From assembly GCF_022180385.2 (NCBI RefSeq), contig NZ_BQME02000001.1, positions 434,001 to 498,000 of the forward strand: DNA of 64,000 nucleotides, read 5' to 3'. Positions 18,970 through 27,602 of this stretch are shown piece by piece; the stretch's first letter is position 1; each line of letters opens with the position of its first letter. The position numbers and the translations under genes are program-made. This DNA is from Paenibacillus sp. L3-i20 (GTDB taxonomy: Bacteria > Bacillota > Bacilli > Paenibacillales > Paenibacillaceae). The notes under the pieces were generated by a model. That model did no database searches and had not been told where the DNA came from. It saw only the letters and a list, made by a program, of their open reading frames with translations.

Positions 18970-19539
18970 TCATACTTTACTAAGCCGAAGTTCATAAAAA
19001 TATTGCACAACTGGATGCTTTAACTTTATCTTTTCACTCATGTTTAAGATTCTCTTCTTCCCAACTCGTCTGTCCACCAAAGCTAGAATATTTAATAAGA
19101 TATCGTTACTCTCTAAGCTTTCATCTATAGAAGTGGATAAAAACTTATTAGCTACAATAACAAAATTTGATTTACTTAATGATAACTGTGCTGATAAAAG
19201 CTCCTTAGCAAGTTCTGATGTTTTTCTGCTTCTTACAATTACTTTTAAACGATCCTCCGGTACTTTTCCTTCGGTATCTTTTCTGATCGCTTCAATTTCT
19301 TCATTGCTAATGGGAATTTGGATATGTGGATCATTCTTAATTTCAAGCTCCGTTATATACCATTTAATTAAGGTTGTTTTATCACTCATATTAAATACTT
19401 TCTTTTTATCTACAGCGATATAACAAAGTCCTGCTTTATCAGGTGAATAACGATAGCTGCTTGAAAGGTATTCAACCCTCCCATGTAACGCAGGACAAAG
19501 AAAACTTTCCAGTTGTTGCTTCATTTTGCTCCAGGACAT
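18970..19539 (-). CDS. SF0329-like protein of unknown function
   Basis: This is 189 residues with an ATG after AGGAGGACTAC. The opening MSWSKMKQQLESFLCPALHGRVEY and the YRYSPDKAGLCYIAVDKKKVFNMSD segment match what I remember of the SF0329-type proteins found singly in many bacteria. The C-terminal half is helical. No catalytic motif, signal peptide or membrane helix is visible. It is the last gene before the toxin locus on the same strand, about 110 bases downstream of it. The function is unknown. Confidence 0.7.
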   Translation of the reverse strand: MSWSKMKQQLESFLCPALHGRVEYLSSSYRYSPDKAGLCYIAVDKKKVFNMSDKTTLIKWYITELEIKNDPHIQIPISNEEIEAIRKDTEGKVPEDRLKVIVRSRKTSELAKELLSAQLSLSKSNFVIVANKFLSTSIDESLESNDILLNILALVDRRVGKKRILNMSEKIKLKHPVVQYFYELRLSKV

Positions 19540-19652
19540 GTAGTCCTCCTATGTTCTATAATATAATTACCTATTAAAGCAGTCGTTCTATTATCCATAA
19601 AAAATGGTTAAATCATTACGACAAGCTTCCATAAAATCTTCACTATAAACCT

Positions 19653-19964
19653 CTAAAGCAATTTTTCATAATCGCGTTTACTATAAATAATGCGTCGAAT
19701 TTCTACAATATTGTCCAAGACAACATAGAAGATAAGGTAACTCTCAACGAGAAGAATTCGATACTCGTCCTTAAGCTTACCCGTACTTCTATAAAGACGT
19801 CCTGAGTAAGGGAAACTTTCTAGTCTAGATATAGTCTCTTCAAATTTTTCTACTAGATGAATTGCGGCTTCTGGTGCGAAAAGTTGTTCGCTAATGTAAT
19901 TGATAATATTTAATAAGTCCGATTGTGCCAACGCGAGATAGCGTAAAGTATACTTACTTTCCAT
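19653..19964 (-). CDS. RelE/ParE-family toxin
   Basis: This is 103 residues of RelE/ParE fold: N-terminal YTLRYLALAQSDLLNIINYISE, the middle FPYSGRLYR, and the core strands EYRILLVESYLIFYVV and VEIRRIIYSKRDYEKLL. A well-spaced AAAGGGG precedes the ATG. The gene begins 13 bases after the HsdM/HsdS-like fusion gene and should be expressed with it. The likely cognate antitoxin is the Phd/YefM protein 2 kb upstream at 21963-22241. ParE members poison gyrase and RelE members cleave ribosome-bound mRNA; sequence alone does not decide, though the length and the N-terminal pattern favour ParE. Confidence 0.85.
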   Translation of the reverse strand: MESKYTLRYLALAQSDLLNIINYISEQLFAPEAAIHLVEKFEETISRLESFPYSGRLYRSTGKLKDEYRILLVESYLIFYVVLDNIVEIRRIIYSKRDYEKLL

Positions 19965-19977
19965 TAAAGCGACCCCT

Positions 19978-21843
19978 TTATAGTTTGTTTTTAATCATCA
20001 TTCTTTCAAGCAATATTCTTTTTTGCATTACATACTTTTCTTCCGTTTCCTTTATTATTTCTTCGTATTCTTGTTTACTCTTCTTTAACTGTTCTCCTAC
20101 TTCATTCATAAATTCCATCGTAAATAATGGGATTTCAAGTTGCATCAGTTTGGATGGGTTAATTAATTTTATGGTTGTTCCCGTTTGAATACCATCAATC
20201 ATCCTACGACCCGTATCACTCTGTAAAAATTCATACAGAACATAAGCGTCGTATCGTTTAGGGTTTACTCGAATTATGGATAAGTTGCCACTAATAAACG
20301 ACTCATTAAATGGTTTTTCAACTATTGCGAACTTGATTACTGAACCTTTGGAAGTGATGAGTATATCCAACGGCTGGATTGCAAACTTCACAAGCCAGTC
20401 TTGCTTTTTATAAGTAATTTTCGACTCTTCGTCATAAGAAATTCTCCCACTCTCGATATCCTTAATATTTAGAAAATAATGAGTTGCAGCCTCCTTGAGT
20501 TCTTCATATTCTTCTTTCGATAATTGAACACCGCGCCTAATCTCAGCAATTTCGCCAAGCTTAACTGTATGCTGAAATGAATTTTTCAAAATATCAAATT
20601 CTAAATATTCTTTTGGATTGAGGCTATAGTTATAGGATTTAATTTTTTCTACATCAATCAGCCTGCAAAATCTTTCCTCTTCATTTCCCTCCCAATAAGA
20701 TGCAACAATCTTTAAGAGACCCTCTTCAGTAATCGCATGTTGATACCTATTTATTTTGCAAGAATATTTACTGGCATCAATAAACAATATTTTGCCACAT
20801 CTTTCTCTCGGTTTCCTTTTATTGAAAACGATCAGCTCCGTACTGATATTAGTTTGGGAATAGAGGTTCTCTGGCATGGTGATGATTGCTTCAATTAAAT
20901 CCTTGTCTATGATTGATTTTCTTATATGAACTTCAGTACTTCTTACCAATGTCCCCTTGGTACCGACTACAATAGCTTTACCGTTTTCATTCAAATGGTA
21001 TAAAACATTCTGATAAAATGCCCAATCCGCGGACGATTTCGGTGGTATGCCAAACTCGAATCTAGGATCGTTCCATGCATTTTCTTGATTCCAGGTTGCG
21101 TTAAAAGGTGCATCCGAAAAAATGAAATCAAAAGTTTGACGCGTGCTCCCACTGCTTACATGATCTAAGACATTCTTATTAACAATATTAAAGTTAGGGA
21201 TACTTTTTACAAACATTAATAGTTTGGAAATTAAATATGCCGAAACATTCATCTCTTCCCCGTAGTAGTAGGTGAGGTTTTCTTTTCCCGATACATTCAA
21301 ACGGTGAACCATCTCAAGATAAACACTCGAAATCCCCGAACAGTAATCGGCAATAAACTGAATATGTTCAAGGCGAACTAGATTAAGCGCCAGATTAGTA
21401 ATCGCTTCCGGAGTTCCGACGTACCCTTTACCACTAACAAACTTGGAGGCCAGTAAGTTAATAAGTTGAACAATTTCATTCAGATTTACAAATTGATAAT
21501 GGTTCAAGTTCTTAATTAAAATTTCCAATGCTCGATTCGTAGAATCGTTAGAAAAGTGAAGGAATGAATCCACAAGGCCTGTGAAAATACCCTTAAGCTT
21601 TTTATCGCTATACTCCAGTTGTTTCATTCTGGCATATAACCATTCTACAATTGGATTATCTTGAAAATCCCGATCCCATTGAACTTTCTTCTCGTTGCTT
21701 TGTTCAATTTCATTTAAATAATAGATAGAAGCAATGACTATAAAAATGCGAATAGATTGTTCAGTTGTGTATATTCTCCTTAGCTCATCAAGAGAGTTTC
21801 CTATCAATCTATTCAGTTCGGCACTCCTGTCGATATTACTCAT
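19978..21843 (-). CDS. Fused HsdM-like methylase and HsdS-like specificity domain with altered catalytic motifs
   Basis: This is 621 residues. Residues about 1-140 are helical. Residues 140-430 align by eye with type I N6-adenine methylases: TPEAI near 144, then WAFYQNVLYHLNENGKAIVV and MPENLYSQTNISTELIVFNK. Motif I, normally DPxCGSGG, reads ADYCSGISS (166-173), losing the second glycine. Motif IV, normally NPPF, reads DAPF (244-247). Residues 437-600 are one target-recognition domain (KLGEIAEIRRGVQLSKEEY, LDILITSKGS, IPLFTMEFMNEV) with a coiled-coil end. There is no HsdR gene nearby. The gene sits between antitoxin and toxin and has its own promoter. It may be a DNA-binding pseudo-methylase, or still active. 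Confidence 0.8.
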   Translation of the reverse strand: MSNIDRSAELNRLIGNSLDELRRIYTTEQSIRIFIVIASIYYLNEIEQSNEKKVQWDRDFQDNPIVEWLYARMKQLEYSDKKLKGIFTGLVDSFLHFSNDSTNRALEILIKNLNHYQFVNLNEIVQLINLLASKFVSGKGYVGTPEAITNLALNLVRLEHIQFIADYCSGISSVYLEMVHRLNVSGKENLTYYYGEEMNVSAYLISKLLMFVKSIPNFNIVNKNVLDHVSSGSTRQTFDFIFSDAPFNATWNQENAWNDPRFEFGIPPKSSADWAFYQNVLYHLNENGKAIVVGTKGTLVRSTEVHIRKSIIDKDLIEAIITMPENLYSQTNISTELIVFNKRKPRERCGKILFIDASKYSCKINRYQHAITEEGLLKIVASYWEGNEEERFCRLIDVEKIKSYNYSLNPKEYLEFDILKNSFQHTVKLGEIAEIRRGVQLSKEEYEELKEAATHYFLNIKDIESGRISYDEESKITYKKQDWLVKFAIQPLDILITSKGSVIKFAIVEKPFNESFISGNLSIIRVNPKRYDAYVLYEFLQSDTGRRMIDGIQTGTTIKLINPSKLMQLEIPLFTMEFMNEVGEQLKKSKQEYEEIIKETEEKYVMQKRILLERMMIKNKL

Positions 21844-21858
21844 CCTGTATCTCCTTTT

Positions 21859-21941
21859 TAGGTATTAATATACCTATTAAATTCTCTCAAAAAAATATGT
21901 ATGTCCATACCTAATATATCGTGCGAATAAATAACTGTCAA
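21859..21941 (-). promoter_or_regulatory. Consensus promoter followed by two related inverted repeats
   Basis: On the minus strand -35 TTGACA (21936-21941), a 17-base spacer and -10 TATATT (21913-21918) form a near-perfect sigma-A promoter. Just downstream are TATGTATG-TC-CATACCTA (21896-21913) and TAGGTAT-TAAT-ATACCTA (21859-21876), both 18 bases and both containing the half-site ATACCTA. They cover the start of the transcript, a typical place for tight repression. The second lies just before the ribosome binding site of the methylase-like gene. Confidence 0.75.
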
Positions 21942-21948
21942 GAAAAGC

Positions 21949-21973
21949 AAAAAAACCGGAGGTTACCCCCGGT
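21949..21973 (-). terminator. Terminator overlapping the antitoxin stop codon
   Basis: On the minus strand ACCGGGGGT / ACCTCCGGT forms a stem followed by seven T. It overlaps the antitoxin TAA, so the antitoxin transcript should mostly end before the methylase-toxin promoter. Confidence 0.7.
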
Positions 21974-22241
21974 CACCATTACGAATGTTCTGTTTTATTT
22001 TATCAAACACTTCGGAGTGAGTATAACGGACATCTGAGTTATTAGCTTCGAGTTCAGCTTCTTTCAGTTTTGCAAAAATCTCATTGTCGTACTGCATATT
22101 CTCATACTGCTCGATGCTCATGACCACCATATCGCCATGTCCATTTTTTGTAAGAAATACCGGTTCTCGACTTTCGTGAACAATCTTTGATATTTCCGAA
22201 AAATTATTCCGCAGATCGGATACAGGTCTAATTTGAGGCAA
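21963..22241 (-). CDS. Phd/YefM-family antitoxin
   Basis: This is 92 residues with a TTG start after AAAGGAGAG. The N-terminal DNA-binding fold is typical: MPQIRPVSDLRNNFSEISKI, then EPVFLTKNGHGDMVVMSIEQYENM. The C-terminal half (residues 55-92) is charged and helical, as expected for the toxin-binding tail. The gene has its own promoter with a palindrome over the -10 and spacer (22265-22293), consistent with autoregulation. Its toxin partner is most likely the RelE/ParE protein at 19653-19964, on the far side of the methylase-like gene. Confidence 0.88.
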   Translation of the reverse strand: MPQIRPVSDLRNNFSEISKIVHESREPVFLTKNGHGDMVVMSIEQYENMQYDNEIFAKLKEAELEANNSDVRYTHSEVFDKIKQNIRNGDRG

Positions 22242-22264
22242 AGCGTCCCTCTCCTTTCTACATT

Positions 22265-22293
22265 ATTTTATCATGATTATGATAACCAATCAA
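22265..22293 (-). promoter_or_regulatory. Antitoxin promoter with palindromic operator
   Basis: On the minus strand -35 TTGATT (22288-22293), a 17-base spacer and -10 TAAAAT (22265-22270) precede the antitoxin gene. The perfect inverted repeat TTATCAT-GATT-ATGATAA (22268-22285) overlaps the -10 and fills the spacer. This is a typical position for a Phd/YefM repressor site. Confidence 0.65.
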
Positions 22294-22534
22294 TTTAATC
22301 TTAATACAAAAATAGCCGTTTTTTCGGAGGTCAAGAATTATGTAGAATTCATTCAAGCAAAAAGCATTGAGCAAAATATAATAACAATCCTCAATTCAGT
22401 ATCTAATCTTCCAAGCACAAATACATATTCGTTAGATTTTTTTGAAAATGTTATTGATTGGATGCGTAAAAACCGACCATAATTGAATTATTTTTAACTA
22501 CACTCGAGTAAGAGGGAGCGGCTGGTCACACCTA

Positions 22535-22572
22535 AAAAAGGGATAACCCGTACACACGGATTATCCCTTTTT
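22535..22572. terminator. Bidirectional hairpin terminator
   Basis: Inverted repeat AAAAAGGGATAA (22535-22546) / TTATCCCTTTTT (22561-22572) has A- and T-runs on both sides. It ends the DUF4132 operon on the minus strand. Confidence 0.8.
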
Positions 22573-22624
22573 ATAGCCCCCAAAAATGCCCTAGAACACG
22601 TGGTTTGAGAGCTAGTGTCCTCTA

Positions 22625-25600
22625 TTATGATTGCAACTGCATTAAAATCTGTGGATCTTTAATTTTCTTATCCTCAGCCAACATTACGATCTTCGACAAA
22701 ATTTCTGCTGTCTTTGGATCTTCATCAATAAAGGGCAAGAATATGCGGCCTCTATGCTGTGAATGTACAGGAATGATATACATAGCGCCTGTAGCCTGCT
22801 TGTAAACCATACCGCTGCCCAAATGTACGCCATATTCACCAAGAGAGCCTTCAATTCGAGCATAATTACCATCTAAACGAACATTATTAATCTTCATTAG
22901 TCGAAGCGACTCTTGAACAATTACTCTACGCATCTCAATCGTTGTTAAGCTAGCTTCTGGATCGACGCCGCCAATATGAGCGATACTTACGACTAGATCG
23001 ATATCCCGCATTACTTCTGAGAATAAAATAGGAGGAACTTTATCCAAGGTGACACTCTTATACGTATTCCGATCTAAGAACTGGACGGTTTCCAGTGTAG
23101 GGGCTTCAACCTCCGAAGGTGAAAACCAATCCGCCATTGCATAAAGATTCGCTATCAAATTTTCAGCATAATATACCTTCTGCAATCCCTCTTCGTAACT
23201 AACTGTCCACTGCCTGCCTTTAAGCAAGGAGACCGTTTTTCTTGGCTGTACTTGGTGCCCGGCATATCTGCGAGAAACTGTACCTTGAGCCTGTTCATCT
23301 GCATTTGGAACATACAACTCACGGAACACTTGCTTAAATGGTTGACGAAGCTCGCGATCAAACAAGTCCTTCTGATACTGACTCCATTGCCCGCTCTCGT
23401 ACAAATGAAGAGGGTGAGCAATATAGAGTACATCTGATTCCCCAACAAGCATCAACTTACCGGCTGGATCGACAAGCCCTCCTGCAATTGCATCGAAGTA
23501 TCCCAAACTCTCTCCAGACTTAAACACTAACGTCCGTAATAGAGGAGTGATTACTGGATTACCTGATAACCCCTTCAACTCCTGGAAAGTGAATGTATTA
23601 ACTGATTCCATTGAGCGTTCTAGCTCTTTGCGGGCTCTCCGATACTGATCGGTCAGTTCCGACTTCATTTCTTTCAATGTAGCAATATACTCATCTTTTT
23701 TATACTTAGCCGGGATGGCTTTCAGCTCTTTCCCTTTTCGGGTGATGCCAATCTCAGATTGTCCCTCTTCATCAATAAGGAGTTGGACTGTCGTCTCTTC
23801 ATCTAGGTTATAAGGCTGGAAATAAGATTGCATATCGTCCAGCTTTCGTGCTTCCATATCCCACATCAACCGAATGACATCTCCGTACCCAGCATTTCTC
23901 GCTAGGTTGCCAAGTGCAATTTGCGAAGTCAAGCTTTCACTTGCCCGACGCTGAGCGCCAAACTTTTTGCTTTGCGCCAAGAAGCGCTGAATAAATTCAT
24001 AACGTTCTCGAATATCTTGCTCTCGATTGTCAGCCAGCGGAATAAGGCTATAGCCCAGCAAGTGGTCCTTATTCCGTTTCTCTTCTACTGACTTCTGCAT
24101 ATCTATGATCTCTAACTTACCCAATGTCGCATCTGCAAAAAGTTGTGATCTTCGGTGATTAGCTCCAGCCGAAATATACTTAGCACAATCGTACAATAAA
24201 TCGAATCGCTTCTCTCCGAGTGTATCGTATGCCTCTTTAAACCACCTTATATCAAAGGCGCCGTCATTAAACTCTTGTGCTGAAATTGGTGAATAATGCG
24301 CCACAATCGTTTCTTTCTCGGCAGAGAAGCTTTCATTAATATGCGCATGGAAGTACCAAGCGCTACTACGCAGCCCATCCCAATTCAAATAATTGGCTAC
24401 AATATCCAACCATTGAGGAGCATACATGGCTGCTTCTAGCAATCTTTTTTCTGTAATATCAAGACCTTCTAACATTTGTTTCAATAAAGTATCATCTTCA
24501 CCTTTACGCGGGTAACTGGCCTTAAGCAGATGACAAAGGGATTCTTTCTTCGTAATGCTATCCCCGTATCCATAGATATAGCCGCGAATGAAGGTTTCCT
24601 GCTGCAACCCGGATAAGATATGAATGAAATGCTCCATGCCCTCGATCCGCTCCAGCCCCATGGCGAGAGGTGTTACTTCAGTAGCTAGATCACCACGACC
24701 AAGCTCCACCTCCAAAATCCGTTCTACGGCTGTCTGGCGAATCGTAAGCAACATCGGCTTATCGTCTATCCAATCATATTGTTTAGATGTTATATTGCGT
24801 ATATGATTGCGACCGTTTTGACTGCCGACTATTTCCCGATATACTTCCCCTGCACCGATCATTCCCGCTTCGACAGCACGTAAATAATCGTTAAGGTTAA
24901 GATTCGAATCACCTTTCTTATTCGGGTTCATGCGATTAAAAGTATAAAAAGTATGGAACATTCGTTTAAAGCTGTTGTCATCATATATTCGACTACGGGC
25001 CATTGAAATCCATGGTTCCGCTAAGAGTTTCAATATTCCCCACTCTTTGGCTACTTTCTCTATTGGCATAGCTTGGATGACTGCATTCAAGGCATTTATC
25101 GTTAAATCAAAAGTTTCGCTCTTGTCACTATCTATGAAGTAAGCATAAAGCAGATTAGTGATTTGCCTATTATACTTAAATCCAGTGAGCGCATCTTTAA
25201 TCTCTTGAATTTGGGCAACAGGATATACCTGCTCCGCAAATTCCTTACGTGAACCTTCTAGCAGCGCATGCTTCTCAAGCTCAGCGTAGTCCAACTCATC
25301 AATGAAATACCGATAATAGCGTTGCAACGTCTGGTCAAGCGGCTCTATTTTCGAATAAAAATAGATCTGTAGTAACTGGGATGCTCCCAAATCACTGCGC
25401 TCTAAATAATCTTTCCAAACGTCGTGCAGCGGATATTTCGGAAGCACAGCAGCATCTTCCTCGTCCTCATGTAATGGGCGAAGCTGTCTTAATTCTGTAC
25501 CTAGCAGCAGCGTTTCCTTGTAACCGGAATAATACTCTACCTCATACTCATAATCACGATGTTTATGAATTTCTTGCTCCAGCCCAGAGAGAAAACGAAT

Positions 25601-27589
25601 CACATCTTCCGTTGACAACTGGAAAACATTGTTCCACTCGAACTCCCTTATTACCGGAGTTTCTGTAAGCCAAGGCTCGATAGCATTGGGATCGAATAGA
25701 CCAAAGCCATTCGCTGCTGTATATTCACTTTTTTTATTGAGCCTGCCTATCAACTGCTGCTCCTTAAGTGTGGGACTATCAATTAATTTAGGTAGCGAGC
25801 TCACTGCTTCGTATTGCTCCGCACGTTCATTATCCTCAAAAATCTCAACAATCGTCTCCAATGCCGCCAATCTCTGCAATTCACTTTTTCCTTGCAATAA
25901 CCTAGTCAACGAGACTTTCATGTTATCCTTTGGTTGTTTCAACAGCAGTTCTATAGCACTTTGGCGTAAGGAACCTGTCTTTAGCTTCAATAAACCTTCC
26001 ACCAGCATCAACTCTTCGTCCGATAACGTCAGTTTTTTCGCCTTATTGATTGCATGATCACGGTTAGTCATACTCTTATCTGATAGAGAAGCAAATATGA
26101 ATTCACGCTGAATGGAATTATCCATATCCTTCATGAAATAAGAAAGCAACTCTCCACGCGTATCCGCACTTAATCGATCCTTCAGAGCAATAATTTCGGC
26201 GATCCACTCACTATCCATGTCATAGGCGATAAGGTATAACATTTTGCGAATAGGGAGGTCTGGCGTGTAATGAATATGTGCAAAATCCAACACTTTGGAA
26301 GTGGAAGCTATCTCTTTTTGAGTTCCACCAAGGAACATCGCCTTAAGCTGTTCAAACTCACATCGACGTTCTTCCTTATTTTCTAGAAGAGGGATACGTT
26401 CAAATGTAATACTTGGCTCGTCGTCATCTTCTCTTTTCCATACACGGCTGTAATCATAACAATAGTTGGACAAGATCCAATATTGTAATTCTGAGTCCGC
26501 AGTATCTAAGTATTGTCGTGCAATGCTATACCGAACATCGTCATTTTTACTATTAACGAGTACATACTGCGCAATGATCTTTTGGTATAGCTCTCCGTGC
26601 TCCATCAAATACTGGATTTTACTAATTAAGTTACGTTCTTCGAAAACTGCTGTAGCCCATAAGCTTAAATAGACATGATTTGCATTTTTGCTAGACAACC
26701 AAGACTCACGAACGGATTCATCATTCAGAGATTGATAGGCTCCTTCGATAAGTTGCCCGACTACGCGCTGATTTGTTGCTTCCAGTCCCATACCTGTCCA
26801 TACGCCAAGCGCTCTCACGACAGAACTATAGCGAATAAATCCGTTATCAACGATAACCTTCAGCATGTACAGGTTCGCTTTCAACGTCCCCTCGTCCATT
26901 CGTTCCACAATGGATTGTCGAAGTCCTTCTTGTAATCGTGATGCAGTCAATAGCTCGCCCATCATAACGTACAATTCCTCATTATGACTCATAAATATCC
27001 CTTTGATCATTTCATGAGTAAGCAATGCCGTTTGGTTGTCTCCATATACAATTTCCTTAAGTGCTGCAAGTACTTCTGTATGGTTACGATCTATCTCATA
27101 AGCAATAACATCACTGATCGAATGTGCCAATTCATAATCCTGTCTCAACGGATAATTGGGTAACGTCAAATAATCGATAATATTAAATTCATAACAATCC
27201 ATAGTGATGAGCGAACTCATCTTGTTAACCACTTGACCAACATGGGCACTCTTTTCCGTTGTACGGAATGGTCTGCGTGCATAGCCCGTATTATAGGGGT
27301 ATTCAGTTGCATGAGCAGCAATATACGCCAACACTTCTCCCGTGTGCTCATTCGTAAGCTGCTTCACAACTTTCACCAGCGGCTCGAATAATTGATCGTT
27401 ATTGCCCGCGGCAAGTGAATGTAATATCTCTTCACATTTCAAAAAAGTAGAATTCCCCTCATTCACACGTACCATTCGACCTAACTCTACTACTAATTTC
27501 GCTAATGAAGAAAGATGAGGGTCTACCCTCTCAGCTCGCTCTTGTAGTGATGCAAAATAACGCTTCTGTTGTCCCTGCTTTTCCATCAT
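22625..27589 (-). CDS. DUF4132-type giant protein (1654 aa)
   Basis: This is 1654 residues. Residues 1-650 are helical repeats (HEAT-like). The middle carries an acidic helical region (LERSDLGASQLLQIYFYSK and following). The last 280 residues form the conserved C-terminal block seen in DUF4132/MolR-like proteins: VSRRYAGHQVQPRKT, VSIAHIGGVDPEAS, and IFLPFIDEDPKTAEILSKIV ending KIKDPQIL. There is no signal peptide or membrane helix. In other bacteria such proteins occur beside MoxR-type ATPases, SWIM-domain and VWA proteins; none is here. The gene follows the 139-aa gene upstream by 13 bases, so the two are an operon. The biochemical function is unknown. Confidence 0.82.
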   Translation of the reverse strand: MMEKQGQQKRYFASLQERAERVDPHLSSLAKLVVELGRMVRVNEGNSTFLKCEEILHSLAAGNNDQLFEPLVKVVKQLTNEHTGEVLAYIAAHATEYPYNTGYARRPFRTTEKSAHVGQVVNKMSSLITMDCYEFNIIDYLTLPNYPLRQDYELAHSISDVIAYEIDRNHTEVLAALKEIVYGDNQTALLTHEMIKGIFMSHNEELYVMMGELLTASRLQEGLRQSIVERMDEGTLKANLYMLKVIVDNGFIRYSSVVRALGVWTGMGLEATNQRVVGQLIEGAYQSLNDESVRESWLSSKNANHVYLSLWATAVFEERNLISKIQYLMEHGELYQKIIAQYVLVNSKNDDVRYSIARQYLDTADSELQYWILSNYCYDYSRVWKREDDDEPSITFERIPLLENKEERRCEFEQLKAMFLGGTQKEIASTSKVLDFAHIHYTPDLPIRKMLYLIAYDMDSEWIAEIIALKDRLSADTRGELLSYFMKDMDNSIQREFIFASLSDKSMTNRDHAINKAKKLTLSDEELMLVEGLLKLKTGSLRQSAIELLLKQPKDNMKVSLTRLLQGKSELQRLAALETIVEIFEDNERAEQYEAVSSLPKLIDSPTLKEQQLIGRLNKKSEYTAANGFGLFDPNAIEPWLTETPVIREFEWNNVFQLSTEDVIRFLSGLEQEIHKHRDYEYEVEYYSGYKETLLLGTELRQLRPLHEDEEDAAVLPKYPLHDVWKDYLERSDLGASQLLQIYFYSKIEPLDQTLQRYYRYFIDELDYAELEKHALLEGSRKEFAEQVYPVAQIQEIKDALTGFKYNRQITNLLYAYFIDSDKSETFDLTINALNAVIQAMPIEKVAKEWGILKLLAEPWISMARSRIYDDNSFKRMFHTFYTFNRMNPNKKGDSNLNLNDYLRAVEAGMIGAGEVYREIVGSQNGRNHIRNITSKQYDWIDDKPMLLTIRQTAVERILEVELGRGDLATEVTPLAMGLERIEGMEHFIHILSGLQQETFIRGYIYGYGDSITKKESLCHLLKASYPRKGEDDTLLKQMLEGLDITEKRLLEAAMYAPQWLDIVANYLNWDGLRSSAWYFHAHINESFSAEKETIVAHYSPISAQEFNDGAFDIRWFKEAYDTLGEKRFDLLYDCAKYISAGANHRRSQLFADATLGKLEIIDMQKSVEEKRNKDHLLGYSLIPLADNREQDIRERYEFIQRFLAQSKKFGAQRRASESLTSQIALGNLARNAGYGDVIRLMWDMEARKLDDMQSYFQPYNLDEETTVQLLIDEEGQSEIGITRKGKELKAIPAKYKKDEYIATLKEMKSELTDQYRRARKELERSMESVNTFTFQELKGLSGNPVITPLLRTLVFKSGESLGYFDAIAGGLVDPAGKLMLVGESDVLYIAHPLHLYESGQWSQYQKDLFDRELRQPFKQVFRELYVPNADEQAQGTVSRRYAGHQVQPRKTVSLLKGRQWTVSYEEGLQKVYYAENLIANLYAMADWFSPSEVEAPTLETVQFLDRNTYKSVTLDKVPPILFSEVMRDIDLVVSIAHIGGVDPEASLTTIEMRRVIVQESLRLMKINNVRLDGNYARIEGSLGEYGVHLGSGMVYKQATGAMYIIPVHSQHRGRIFLPFIDEDPKTAEILSKIVMLAEDKKIKDPQILMQLQS

Positions 27590-27602
27590 TTATTCTCTCC
27601 CT

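Noticed and set aside
19978-21843. Complete type I restriction-modification system
   Set aside because: Only one fused M/S-like protein is present, with altered motifs and no HsdR gene in the window.
22273-22482. Plus-strand frame of 69 codons divergent from the antitoxin
   Set aside because: The composition is protein-like, but the ATG lies inside the antitoxin promoter and operator and there is no ribosome binding site. It may be a remnant.
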